Positions 29,598 through 39,461 of a stretch of 64,000 bases of DNA are shown here, one piece after another (the stretch's first letter is position 1; every line of letters starts with the position of its first letter). The DNA lies in contig JAIRKO010000036.1 in assembly GCA_031260045.1 (NCBI GenBank), positions 22,144 through 86,143 on the forward strand, in the 5' to 3' direction. Position numbers and translations under genes: made by a program. Origin of the DNA: Dysgonamonadaceae bacterium. Its GTDB lineage: Bacteria > Bacteroidota > Bacteroidia > Bacteroidales > Azobacteroidaceae. The notes under the pieces were generated by a model. That model saw only the letters and a list, made by a program, of their open reading frames with translations. It ran no database searches and had not been told where the DNA came from.

Positions 29598-30941
29598 CTA
29601 CACCGCCATATTAGCCTCTTCCAGCCCATAACCTTTCCGGGCGTCTTCACGTTTCAACAAAACGGCGACTATCGCCGACAAAACGGCAATCCCCGTAAAA
29701 ACAAGCATGGGAAGCGTATAATCGTAACCGCTTGTTCCATCGGGCAATTCAATTTTACACCACCTGTCCAGCGCCACGCCGATAAGCAACGGAATGCCCA
29801 TCAATCCAATATTTTGCACCCAAAAGATAAGCGCATAAGCGGTGCCTAACTGTTTTTCGGGTACGATTTTCGTAACCGCAGGCCACATAGCCGACGGTAC
29901 CAGTGAAAACGAAATTCCCAACAAAACCGTCAGGCATATGGCATAAATCCAATGATTGATGCCCGGAACCGAAAACAGCGCATGTATGCCAACCAGCATC
30001 AGCGCACCGACGATCATAATCGTTGCGCCTTTCCCCTTCTTATCGTAAATTGAGCCGAAAAGCGGTGTGAGTAAAACGGTTCCCAACGGCAAAACAGAAG
30101 GTATCGCGCCCGACCAGTTTTCCGTAATGCCGAACTTGTTGGTCATCAAATCGGGCGCGTATTTCAAAAACGGGAAAACACAGGAATAAAATAGTACGCA
30201 AAGGATAGCCAGCAGCCAAAACCCCCGATTGCCAAAAACGAGTTTCACATCCGCAAACTTAAATTCGTCGTCCGGCGAGGCAGTTTCCGCATTCCCCTGT
30301 TCCCGGTCTAATTTCTTGTCCAAAGCAACGTTATAAATCAGGAAAGCCAACATGCCGATAATCAGCAGTACGGTACCAAACATTACCAGATTGGGAACGT
30401 TTTTGAAATATTCGGCTAAAGGATTTGCCGTCAGATAAGCAATGCCCGTCCCGATGCGGGCAATCGAAACCTGCAATCCCATAGCCAAAGCCAGTTCGTA
30501 ACCACTAAACCATTTGACAATCGCCCGCGTAACAACAACGCCCGCCACTTCGGCGCCAACCCCATAAATACCGAAACCCGCCGAAGCATACAATACCTGA
30601 TTTTTGACGCCGAACAGCGTTCCTTCCGTCGGCAAAATCCCCGCCAGCGCAGCATATTTAATCAGCGCCCCGATGACCATCAATCCGGTAGCCAGACCGC
30701 CCGTGAAGCGAATCCCTTTCCTGTCGAGCAGTATCCCGCCCAGAAACAGCATCAGCAGAAACACGTTGAACCAACTATAAGAACTTGTAAACAAGCCGTA
30801 ATCCGTGCTGCTCCATCCTTGCGTACGCTCCAGCATTCCTTTTAGCGGCGCCATCGCGTCGTAAAAGAAATATGCCACCATCATCGTAAACGAGACGATC
30901 ATCAAAACCGTCCATCGCACTCTTTTTTTATCCCGTATCAT
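29598..30941 (-). CDS. MFS transporter
   Basis: 12-TM-like protein; LFTSSYSWFNVFLLMLFLGGILLDRKGIRFTG. Confidence 0.88.
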   Translation of the reverse strand: MIRDKKRVRWTVLMIVSFTMMVAYFFYDAMAPLKGMLERTQGWSSTDYGLFTSSYSWFNVFLLMLFLGGILLDRKGIRFTGGLATGLMVIGALIKYAALAGILPTEGTLFGVKNQVLYASAGFGIYGVGAEVAGVVVTRAIVKWFSGYELALAMGLQVSIARIGTGIAYLTANPLAEYFKNVPNLVMFGTVLLIIGMLAFLIYNVALDKKLDREQGNAETASPDDEFKFADVKLVFGNRGFWLLAILCVLFYSCVFPFLKYAPDLMTNKFGITENWSGAIPSVLPLGTVLLTPLFGSIYDKKGKGATIMIVGALMLVGIHALFSVPGINHWIYAICLTVLLGISFSLVPSAMWPAVTKIVPEKQLGTAYALIFWVQNIGLMGIPLLIGVALDRWCKIELPDGTSGYDYTLPMLVFTGIAVLSAIVAVLLKREDARKGYGLEEANMAV

Positions 30942-30945
30942 TCAA

Positions 30946-32184
30946 TCAATTATTAATTTCCGACAAAATTTCCGCCACAACAAACGCGCTACCCCCCACG
31001 AATATAAAATCGTTCTTTCCGGCGCGCCCTTTCGCCTCCGAAAAAGCGCCGGCTACCGAAGGAAAAACCTCCCCTTTCAGTCCGAACCGCCCAGCTTGCT
31101 CCGCCAGCAACCGCGCATCCAGCGCACGCGGAAGATTCGCCTGCGTAAAATAATATTTCGCATCCACAGGCAAAATCCTGAGAACGGCGGAAATATCCTT
31201 ATCATTCACCATCCCGAAAACAATATGCAGTACGTCGTAGTTTTCCGATTGGAGTTGCCGGACATTATACGCCATCCCGCCGGCATTGTGTCCCGCATCC
31301 AGCACAATTCTCGGATGCTCCTGCACGACCTGCCAACGTCCCGCCAGTCCGGTATTTGCAATTACATTTGCAAAACCCCGTACCACAGCCTGCGGCGGGA
31401 TATTGAAAATATCTTTCAAAATATCAAGCGCACACAATACGGTAGCCGTATTTTTTTCCTGCGCAAATCCCTGCAAGGGGGAAACAATCCGGGCGTTCGT
31501 TTTCGGAACGTCTTCGGCAAACAAAAACCTTTCACTCCCTACCTTTTGCCTCGCGCTTTCAAACACTTCCCTGACCTCCCCTTCAGCCTCGCCGATAACC
31601 GCCGGAACGCCAGGCTTGATAATCCCCGCCTTTTCCCCGGCAATCGTCGCTAAAGTATTTCCCAACAAACTGGTATGGTCAAAACTGATATTTGTAATGA
31701 CGCTCAAAACAGGGGTAATCACATTCGTGCAGTCCAGCTTTCCGCCCAATCCGACTTCAATAACCGACACATCCACAGCCTGTTCCGCAAAATACGCAAA
31801 AGCCATGCCCGTAGTCAATTCAAAAAAAGAGGGCTGAACGGATGCGAAAAAGTCCTTGTTTTCCGCTATAAACCCGACAATGTAATCCTTATCAATCATC
31901 CTGCCGTTGACTTTGATTCTTTCCCTGAAATCAAGCAGGTGCGGGGAAGTATAAAGCCCTGTCCTGTAGCCGGCTTCCTGCAAAACCGAAGCCAGCAGGT
32001 GGCAGGTAGAACCTTTTCCGTTGGTTCCGCCCACGTGAATTGTTTTATATTGGGTATGCGGATAATTCAAATGCTTGTCTATCAGGAAAGTATTTTCCAT
32101 GCCTTCCTTATATGCCGACGCGCCCGCTCTCTGAAACATGGGCGCGCTGTCGTAGAGGTATTTTATCGTTTCGTCGTATGTCAT
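30946..32184 (-). CDS. folC: Bifunctional folylpolyglutamate synthase/dihydrofolate synthase
   Basis: VGGTNGKGSTCHLLASVLQEAGYRTGLYTSPHLLDFRERI; GGKLDCTNVITP; DAGHN. Confidence 0.95.
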   Translation of the reverse strand: MTYDETIKYLYDSAPMFQRAGASAYKEGMENTFLIDKHLNYPHTQYKTIHVGGTNGKGSTCHLLASVLQEAGYRTGLYTSPHLLDFRERIKVNGRMIDKDYIVGFIAENKDFFASVQPSFFELTTGMAFAYFAEQAVDVSVIEVGLGGKLDCTNVITPVLSVITNISFDHTSLLGNTLATIAGEKAGIIKPGVPAVIGEAEGEVREVFESARQKVGSERFLFAEDVPKTNARIVSPLQGFAQEKNTATVLCALDILKDIFNIPPQAVVRGFANVIANTGLAGRWQVVQEHPRIVLDAGHNAGGMAYNVRQLQSENYDVLHIVFGMVNDKDISAVLRILPVDAKYYFTQANLPRALDARLLAEQAGRFGLKGEVFPSVAGAFSEAKGRAGKNDFIFVGGSAFVVAEILSEINN

Positions 32185-32391
32185 TCAATAATAGTAGCGG
32201 GGCAAATGTACGACATTTATTCGAACCTTCGGCTAAATGCCGGTTTTTCCGTTGTCATGGGAATTTGAATGGTTGTTGGGGCTTTTCAATCAGTGTTGGT
32301 TATGCTTCGCGCCATCAGGGCAATCGCAGGGATAAATTTTACTATCTGTGTGCTATATAAATTTTTTCGTGTATTTTTGCAAAAAAAGAAT

Positions 32392-34011
32392 ATGGAAAAG
32401 CGACTTAAAAAACTGCCGACAGGCATACAAACATTTGAAAAAATCATAGAAGACAACTGCGTTTATGTGGACAAAACCCGAATACTGATTGATTTAATCG
32501 AAAACGGAGACGTGTATTTCCTTGCACGCCCCCGCCGTTTCGGAAAATCATTAACACTCACGACGCTTGAAGCCATGTTCTGTGGCAAAAAAGAACTTTT
32601 CAAAGGACTGTATGCCGAAGCGTGGATGAATCGCCCTGATTATAAAAAATATCCCGTAATATCTTTGAGTTTAAATAGAGTAACGACAAGTTCGGGGATT
32701 GAAGTTATGAAAGAGTCGCTCATTGTGCAGATAAAGGAAGCTGCACGTTTGTTGAATGTTGATTTATACTCCATAAATAGCGCTCCCGATTTGTTTGAAA
32801 ATCTCATCATAAGGGTTTCGGAAAAGCATAATGAAAAGGTTGTGGTTCTCATTGATGAATATGATAAGCCCTATATTGATTTTATTGACAATCCTGTTGA
32901 AGCGGAAAAAATTCGGAACATTTTGGCTAATCTGTACGTCCGCATAAAAGGCAACGATCGGTATCTTAAGTTTGTGTTGTTGACGGGTATTTCCAAATTT
33001 GCAAAGCTTGGCGTATTTTCAAACCTGAATAATCTCACCGATATTTCAAGGAAAAATGAATATGCTGCGCTCTGCGGCATAACAAAAGAAGAACTCCTGC
33101 AGAATTTTCCCGATCATCTTGAAGCAACTGCCGCAAAAATGCAGATAAGCGTTCGGGAACTTGTAGAAAAAATGGAAGACTTTTACGACGGTTTTTCTTT
33201 CGACGGCAAGACAAGAGTCTATAACCCATACTCAACTTTGCGCTTCTTCTATGATCAGTCTTTTAACAATTATTGGTTTGATGGCGGCACATCAACCATG
33301 CTTGTTAAATACCTCAAAAATAAAAATCTCACAGTTGAGCAGTTCCATAATTTCCCCGTCTCGCGGGAATTTGTCCTTGATCCGGCTGAAATGGATTTGG
33401 CGCCGCCGGAAGATTTTTTGTATCAATGCGGGTTTCTGACTTTGCGCGAGGGAATAACCGACGATTTTGCGTTGGATTATCCGAATAAGGAGGTGCTGAA
33501 CGCCATGTCGCGGCTGGTTTCCGGCAATCTTTTATCAAGAAACGGCTGCGATTATTCGAGGTATTCTATCGACACTATAAACTCCTTATATACGTTAAAT
33601 TGCGGCATGTTGATAGCCACATTGAACCGGCTTCTGGCGAGTATTCCTTACGACGACTACAGGCAAGAAGCTGAAGATAATATTATTTATAACGCCTATA
33701 CTTTTTCCCCGAAAGAATGGTTTTACCGGGCGACAATCCTGACTTTTTTCCGTGGCTGCGGTATCGCCGCCGTTGCCGAAATGCACACCAACAAAGGTCG
33801 CGCCGATTTGGTACTCAATTATAAAGGGCAAATCTGGATTATAGAAATCAAGGTCGCTTACGAAGGCGAAAGCCCCGCCGCCAAAGCCGAAGAAGCCAGT
33901 CGGCAAATCGTTGAAAAACACTACAACAAACCCTACCCCAATGCCATCTGCGTCGGCTTAGCCATTGACGACAGCGTGCGGCAAATTACGGAATATCGAA
34001 TGATTAAGTAA
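32392..34011 (+). CDS. AAA-ATPase-like / PD-(D/E)XK nuclease domain protein (DUF1703-type)
   Basis: KKLPTGIQTFEKIIEDNCVYVDKTRILIDLIENGDVYFLARPRRFGKSLTLTTLEAMF; C-terminal KGRADLVLNYKGQIWIIEIKV. Confidence 0.93.
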   Translation: MEKRLKKLPTGIQTFEKIIEDNCVYVDKTRILIDLIENGDVYFLARPRRFGKSLTLTTLEAMFCGKKELFKGLYAEAWMNRPDYKKYPVISLSLNRVTTSSGIEVMKESLIVQIKEAARLLNVDLYSINSAPDLFENLIIRVSEKHNEKVVVLIDEYDKPYIDFIDNPVEAEKIRNILANLYVRIKGNDRYLKFVLLTGISKFAKLGVFSNLNNLTDISRKNEYAALCGITKEELLQNFPDHLEATAAKMQISVRELVEKMEDFYDGFSFDGKTRVYNPYSTLRFFYDQSFNNYWFDGGTSTMLVKYLKNKNLTVEQFHNFPVSREFVLDPAEMDLAPPEDFLYQCGFLTLREGITDDFALDYPNKEVLNAMSRLVSGNLLSRNGCDYSRYSIDTINSLYTLNCGMLIATLNRLLASIPYDDYRQEAEDNIIYNAYTFSPKEWFYRATILTFFRGCGIAAVAEMHTNKGRADLVLNYKGQIWIIEIKVAYEGESPAAKAEEASRQIVEKHYNKPYPNAICVGLAIDDSVRQITEYRMIK

Positions 34012-34020
34012 AACACATAA

Positions 34021-34842
34021 CTAAACCAGAGAAATATACCGAACATCACCAGGAATGGAAACAACCGGCGGTTGTGGAAAAACCCCGAATACCGACGACC
34101 CCGACCCCGACATGCTCGCATAAACAGCCCCTTGATTGTACAAAGACTGTTTGATGTCGCCGATAGCCGGATAACGGGCAAATATTCCTTCCTCAAAATC
34201 ATTGATTATGTGATTTTTCCATTCTTCAACAGGTAAACGAATCGTTTCGGTCAATCGGGAAACCGGTTGCCGGGGCGTAACTCCGGCGTATGCTTCTTGG
34301 GTAGAAATGTGTATATCCGGTTTTGCCAGAACTAAATAATATCCTTTCAGGGAAATGTTGACGGGCGTGAAAATGTCGCCGATGCCTTCGGCAAATACGG
34401 GTTTGTTGCGTATGAAAAACGGACAATCGGCGCCAAGCCGTCCGGCATATTTTTCCAACTGCTCGGCGGATAAGCCCAAACGGGAAAAATCATTGAGGAG
34501 TTTAAGCATAAAAGCCGCATCCGACGAACCGCCGCCCAGTCCGGCTCCGAAAGGAATTTGCTTGCGAAGGTAAATCGCTATTTCCGGCAAATCGAAATCT
34601 TTTTTCAAGAGATGAAAAGCTTTCATCGCCAAATTGTCGTCAAGATTGCCGTCAATCGGGATACCGGTTTGGAAAAAAGCGGTTGCGCCCGTTTCGGACG
34701 GAACGATTTCCAAAGCGTCGCACAGAGGAATGGGATAAAAAACCGTTTCTATATTGTGATACCCGTCCGGCTTTTTGGAAACAATGTGAAGCCCCAAATT
34801 TATTTTTGCATTCGGAAAACAAATCATATTTTTAATTTTCAA
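34021..34842 (-). CDS. ispE: 4-(cytidine 5'-diphospho)-2-C-methyl-D-erythritol kinase
   Basis: MICFPNAKINLGLHIVSKKPDGYHNIETVFYPIPLCD; PFGAGLGGGSSDAAF. Confidence 0.95.
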   Translation of the reverse strand: MKIKNMICFPNAKINLGLHIVSKKPDGYHNIETVFYPIPLCDALEIVPSETGATAFFQTGIPIDGNLDDNLAMKAFHLLKKDFDLPEIAIYLRKQIPFGAGLGGGSSDAAFMLKLLNDFSRLGLSAEQLEKYAGRLGADCPFFIRNKPVFAEGIGDIFTPVNISLKGYYLVLAKPDIHISTQEAYAGVTPRQPVSRLTETIRLPVEEWKNHIINDFEEGIFARYPAIGDIKQSLYNQGAVYASMSGSGSSVFGVFPQPPVVSIPGDVRYISLV

Positions 34843-34857
34843 ACGTACATTATAGTT

Positions 34858-34961
34858 TTATTCTGGATTGCTTCACCGCTTTGCAGTTCGCAATGACGTG
34901 GTGAGATTGAAATACCGTAGTCGTCATTGCGAAGGCGGAGCCTGAAGCAATCCAGAAAGAC
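34858..34961. repeat. REP/BIME-like palindromic repeat
   Basis: attctggattgcttcaccgctttgcagttcgcaatgacg ... gtcattgcgaaggcggagcctgaagcaatccagaa. Confidence 0.9.
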
Positions 34962-35040
34962 AAAGATTTTTTTGCATATTCCTTAGAATAACCGGAAATG
35001 CGTATCTTTGCCGCCGGATGAACATTTACTTAATAAACAA

Positions 35041-35712
35041 ATGAAAAATATTATTCCAACATTGCTCCTGATTTCCTGTTTCCCGCTTCCCGCACCGGCG
35101 CAAACGACGGAAGAACTATTTGCATCCATGCCCAAATCCATTGCATTGATTTGGACGAATATGAACCGCGAGGAACTGATAGACCAGTACAAAGCCGGAT
35201 CAACGGCGGTCGTCAAAAATCGACTGAGCGCTTCCTGTTTCCTGACCCGCATGACGGATAATTATTTGCAAATCACGGAAGGCAAAAGCAGCACGGAAAT
35301 CATTATCCTTCCCATGGCGAACGATTCTAAAGTTATTTGCCTGATTTATACCTTTTGCGCACCGGTTTGTGATAGCCGGTTTGAGTTTTATACCGTCGAG
35401 TGGAAAAAACTGAACAGTGATACGTTTATTACCCCTGCGGGAAAAGTGCGGTTTTTTAAAGACGGGATTGATCCCGACGAACAATACGCGCTGGTTCCTT
35501 TGGATTTTTCACTGATGCAATTCCAATACAATCCCGACAACCTCGAACTGATGCAATATTACAACACGCCTCAATATTTGAGCGAAGAAGACAAGGAAAA
35601 AGCAATGCCCGCCCTGAAAAATACGCCCGTCGTATTCAAGTGGAATCGGACGCGGTTTGAGGAGCAAACACATTCAAAATATATTCATCCGCCTGTTCCA
35701 CCCAGTCCTTAA
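35041..35712 (+). CDS. DUF3256 family protein
   Basis: Signal peptide then TTEELFASMPKSIALIWTNMNREELIDQYKAG; ADNYLQI-like segment; TATCTTTG -7 box upstream. Confidence 0.85.
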   Translation: MKNIIPTLLLISCFPLPAPAQTTEELFASMPKSIALIWTNMNREELIDQYKAGSTAVVKNRLSASCFLTRMTDNYLQITEGKSSTEIIILPMANDSKVICLIYTFCAPVCDSRFEFYTVEWKKLNSDTFITPAGKVRFFKDGIDPDEQYALVPLDFSLMQFQYNPDNLELMQYYNTPQYLSEEDKEKAMPALKNTPVVFKWNRTRFEEQTHSKYIHPPVPPSP

Positions 35713-36727
35713 ATTCGGGTTGCTTCCGATATTTTGGAATATATTCAAGCAATTTTTCCAGATTAAAATTATCGTCGACAACGCCGGCTCCCAACTGCGA
35801 AGTTTCAAAAGCGTTGCAAGCCTGCTCAATATGCGTAGGTACCGTCAAAACCGGTTTCCCCATGTATATCGCTTCACACACCGATTCAAATCCGGCGGTT
35901 GTGGCATAAGCCTTACAACCAGCCATGTATTTGATAAACAGTTTGTCGTTCAGGTTGTGGAAAGACAGGCGGTCGTTGATGACCGTTTCCCGCTTTGCCC
36001 CTTTCCTGTCCCAGAAAAAATGCAGGGAAACATCGGGATGTTCCTCCTGAAATCGGATAATCCCGTCGGCATACGTATCGTTCAACATGTACCCGTGCAA
36101 ATAATGCCCGTCGCTGACCTGCGCTTCCCGGACGTCTTTCCGCAACAGAGGCGGAACCACAAAAATACGGCGTTCGGGAATATCCGGCATCTTCTTCGTT
36201 GATAAAGCCAGCAATTTCAATGCTCCGGCGCAAGTAATCCGCGTGAAAAATTTCAACATGCGCAATTCAATCTTGTTCGTATTCGGGAAACGGTATTCGG
36301 GATGCAGGAAAATATATTGGTGGGCAATGCAAAAGAGCGGTATTTTCGGGGGAAAAAACAGGTAAGTCAGTCCAGCCATTAAATCGTAAAAATTAACGAC
36401 AATGTCGGCGTCATATTTTTTTATTTGCCTGTGTATAAAAAAAATACTTTTAACATAAGCCCCAAATTTGAACAGATTATAAATAATACTCGCCCAAAGA
36501 TTGGTTTTTTTATTTTTTGAAGCGGGAAGAAAATTGGGACTATCAAAAAGACATACTTTGGAATTGAATTTTTGAGTAAAAAACTTCGGAAGTTCCCGAC
36601 GGTTGCTTTTTCCGACCAAAATGGCGGCAACTTCATGTCCGTTTTCCGTTAGAATATCATTTAGGGTCATGGCTTGCGTGATGTGTCCTCTCCCCTCTCC
36701 TTGAACTACAAACAAAAATTTTGCCAC
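35636..36727 (-). CDS. Glycosyltransferase (GT28/UDP-glycosyltransferase-like)
   Basis: MAKFLFVVQGEGRGHITQAMTLNDIL; GFESVCEAIYMGKPVLTVPTHIEQACNAFETSQLGAGV. Confidence 0.88.
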   Translation of the reverse strand: MAKFLFVVQGEGRGHITQAMTLNDILTENGHEVAAILVGKSNRRELPKFFTQKFNSKVCLFDSPNFLPASKNKKTNLWASIIYNLFKFGAYVKSIFFIHRQIKKYDADIVVNFYDLMAGLTYLFFPPKIPLFCIAHQYIFLHPEYRFPNTNKIELRMLKFFTRITCAGALKLLALSTKKMPDIPERRIFVVPPLLRKDVREAQVSDGHYLHGYMLNDTYADGIIRFQEEHPDVSLHFFWDRKGAKRETVINDRLSFHNLNDKLFIKYMAGCKAYATTAGFESVCEAIYMGKPVLTVPTHIEQACNAFETSQLGAGVVDDNFNLEKLLEYIPKYRKQPEFKDWVEQADEYILNVFAPQTASDST

Positions 36728-36978
36728 TTGATTTTACGATTTTTCAGGAGCAAATGTAATGCTTTTATTATGGAAAGCAAAACATGAGGGGTTTTTTTAG
36801 GGCGATTGACCTCGCCGCTTCGCAAAAGTTATTTAATTTATTTAAAGTTTGCGGAAAATATGTAATTTTGCCAATGCAGAATAAAATGCAAAAGGGTACC
36901 TTAATAAGAATCGAACGACGCAAAGGAATATCGGGAGTGTAAGTTTTGGATATCAAGGATTTAAGTCGTTAAAGTTGA

Positions 36979-39072
36979 ATGATTATGGAGATATTTATTA
37001 TAAAACGGGATGGAAAGCAGGAGGCTTTCTCCGTCGAAAAAATCAGAAATGCCATTGCTAAAGCCTTCCTGTCGGTAGGCAGTTTTGCTACGCAGGACGT
37101 GATTGCCAACGTCTTGAGCCGCATCAGCATCACCAACGGCAGTACGGTGGAAGATATTCAAAATCAAGTGGAAATATCCTTGATGTCCGAACGGTATTAC
37201 TCCGTTGCCAAATCCTATATGCTCTACCGGCAAAAGCATTTGGAAGACCGCGAAGTGCGCGACAAACTCAAATTCCTGATGGATTATTGCGATGCCTCGA
37301 ACGCGGCGTCGGGCAGCAAATACGACGCCAACGCCAACGTGGAAAACAAAAACATGGCAACGCTCATCGGCGAACTACCCAAATCGAACTTCATCCGCCT
37401 CAACCGTCGGATGCTCACCGACCGCCTGAAAGAAATGTACGGCAAAGAAGTCTCCGACCGCTATATTGATTTGCTGAACAGGCATTACATCTACAAAAAC
37501 GACGAAACGAGTCTCGCCAACTATTGCGCCAGCATCACCATGTATCCTTGGTTAATTGGCGGCACAGCATCCATCGGAGGCAATTCCAAAGCGCCGACCA
37601 ACCTGAAATCGTTTTGCGGCGGGTTTGTAAACATGGTTTTCATGGTTTCCAGCATGTTGAGCGGCGCATGCGCCACACCGGAATTTTTGATGTATATGAA
37701 CTATTTCATCGGATTAGAATACGGGCGGGATTATTACAAGCACGCAGATAAAACGGTGGATTTGTCGAAAAAGCAACGCACGCTGGACAAGGTTATTATT
37801 GATTATTTCGAGCAAATCGTTTACTCCATCAACCAGCCGACCGGTGCACGGAATTTTCAGGCGGTGTTTTGGAACATATCCTACTACGACAGGTATTATT
37901 TTGAAAGCCTGTTCGGCGAATTTGTATTTCCCGACGGTAGCCATCCCGACTGGGATTCGCTCAACTGGTTGCAGAAACGTTTTATGAAATGGTTCAATCA
38001 GGAGCGTACCCGTTCCATATTGACATTTCCGGTAGAAACAATGGCTTTGTTGACCGAAAACGGCGATGCGAAAGACAAAGAATACGGCGATTTCACGGCG
38101 GAAATGTATGCCGAAGGACATTCGTTTTTCACTTATATGAGCGACAACGCCGATTCGCTGAGCAGTTGTTGCCGCCTGCGCAACGAGATTCAGGACAACG
38201 GTTTCAGCTACACGCTGGGGGCGGGCGGCGTGTCTACCGGCTCAAAAAGCGTGCTGACCATCAATCTGAACCGCTGTATTCAACATGCTGCACGCGAAGG
38301 GATTCACTATCAGTTTTTCCTCGAAGATATCGTCAATCTGGTACACAAGGTGCAGTTGGCTTACAACGAAAACCTGAAGTATATGTACGAAAAAGGCATG
38401 TTGCCTCTGTTTACGGCGGGTTATATTAACATGAGCCGGCAATACCTGACCGTCGGTGTGAACGGGTTGGTAGAAGCCGCCGAGTTTCTGGGCATTGAAA
38501 TTACCGACAATCTGGAGTACGCTGCATTTGTGCAACAAGTGCTTGGGCTTATCGAAACCTGCAATAAGCGCTACCGGACAAATGACGTGATGTTCAATTG
38601 CGAAATGATTCCCGCCGAAAACGTAGGCGTGAAACATGCCCTGTGGGACAAACGCGACGGCTATAAGGTGAACCGCGATTGCTACAACAGCTATTTTTAT
38701 ATCGTGGAAGACGTCTCGCTGAACATCGTGGACAAATTCCGCCTGCATGGTCGCAAGTATATCGAACATTTGACGGGCGGTTCCGCTCTGCATCTCAATC
38801 TGGAAGAGCATTTAAGTAAGGAGCAGTATCGGCAACTCCTGCGCGTGGCGACACAGGAGGGCTGTAACTATTTTACGTTCAATATCCCGAACACGGTTTG
38901 CAACGACTGCGGGCATATCGACAAGCGGAATTTGAAAACTTGCCCAAAATGCCAAAGCGAAAACTTAGATTACCTGACGCGCATTATCGGCTATATGAAG
39001 CGCATCAGCAACTTTTCGCAACCCCGGCAGGAGGAGGCTGCAAAGCGGCATTATGCTTCAATTAAGAATTAA
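36979..39072 (+). CDS. nrdD: Anaerobic ribonucleoside-triphosphate reductase
   Basis: ATP-cone N-terminus; C-terminal zinc motif CNDCGHIDKRNLKTCPKCQS and RIIGYMKRISNFSQPRQEE. Confidence 0.96.
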   Translation: MIMEIFIIKRDGKQEAFSVEKIRNAIAKAFLSVGSFATQDVIANVLSRISITNGSTVEDIQNQVEISLMSERYYSVAKSYMLYRQKHLEDREVRDKLKFLMDYCDASNAASGSKYDANANVENKNMATLIGELPKSNFIRLNRRMLTDRLKEMYGKEVSDRYIDLLNRHYIYKNDETSLANYCASITMYPWLIGGTASIGGNSKAPTNLKSFCGGFVNMVFMVSSMLSGACATPEFLMYMNYFIGLEYGRDYYKHADKTVDLSKKQRTLDKVIIDYFEQIVYSINQPTGARNFQAVFWNISYYDRYYFESLFGEFVFPDGSHPDWDSLNWLQKRFMKWFNQERTRSILTFPVETMALLTENGDAKDKEYGDFTAEMYAEGHSFFTYMSDNADSLSSCCRLRNEIQDNGFSYTLGAGGVSTGSKSVLTINLNRCIQHAAREGIHYQFFLEDIVNLVHKVQLAYNENLKYMYEKGMLPLFTAGYINMSRQYLTVGVNGLVEAAEFLGIEITDNLEYAAFVQQVLGLIETCNKRYRTNDVMFNCEMIPAENVGVKHALWDKRDGYKVNRDCYNSYFYIVEDVSLNIVDKFRLHGRKYIEHLTGGSALHLNLEEHLSKEQYRQLLRVATQEGCNYFTFNIPNTVCNDCGHIDKRNLKTCPKCQSENLDYLTRIIGYMKRISNFSQPRQEEAAKRHYASIKN

Positions 39073-39461
39073 GAGATATGGCTAAATATAATATTTTGCA
39101 GGAAAAGAGTTTTAAGTTTGCGGTAAGGATGGTAAATTTATATAAACATCTCTGTGAAATAAAGAAAGAATATGTGCTTTCAAAGCAGATTTTAAGAAGC
39201 GGGACTTCAATCGGCGCTAATATTGAAGAAGGCATCGGCGGGCAATCGGACAAAGATTTTTTTGCTAAACTAAATATTTCGTACAAAGAAATGCGCGAAA
39301 CTATTTATTGGTTAAAGTTATTGAAAGAAACGGAATATATAACCAAAGAACAATATACATCCCTTTTTGCCGACGCTGATGAGCTTGGTAAAATTCTTGG
39401 CAAAATCAAAATCACAATGTCCAAAAAACTCAACCCTCTTAATTCTTAATTCTTAATTGAA
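39057..39461. mobile_element. Putative IVS/S23-type small element bounded by inverted repeats, between nrdD and nrdG
   Basis: TTCAATTAAGAATTAAGAG (39057-39075) versus CTCTTAATTCTTAATTCTTAATTGAA (39436-39461): inverted repeat with one extra 7-bp CTTAATT unit on the right. Confidence 0.5.
39078..39449 (+). CDS. Four-helix-bundle protein (S23 / 23S rRNA-intervening-sequence protein family)
   Basis: FKFAVRMVNLYKHLCEIKKEYVLSKQILRSGTSIGANIEEGIGGQSDKDFFAKLNISYKEMRETIYWLKLL. Confidence 0.93.
   Translation: MAKYNILQEKSFKFAVRMVNLYKHLCEIKKEYVLSKQILRSGTSIGANIEEGIGGQSDKDFFAKLNISYKEMRETIYWLKLLKETEYITKEQYTSLFADADELGKILGKIKITMSKKLNPLNS

Noticed and set aside
36728-36978. Riboswitch or NrdR box upstream of nrdD
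   Set aside because: No recognisable NrdR box or structured element could be supported by eye; only a TAATTTTG -7 box is visible.
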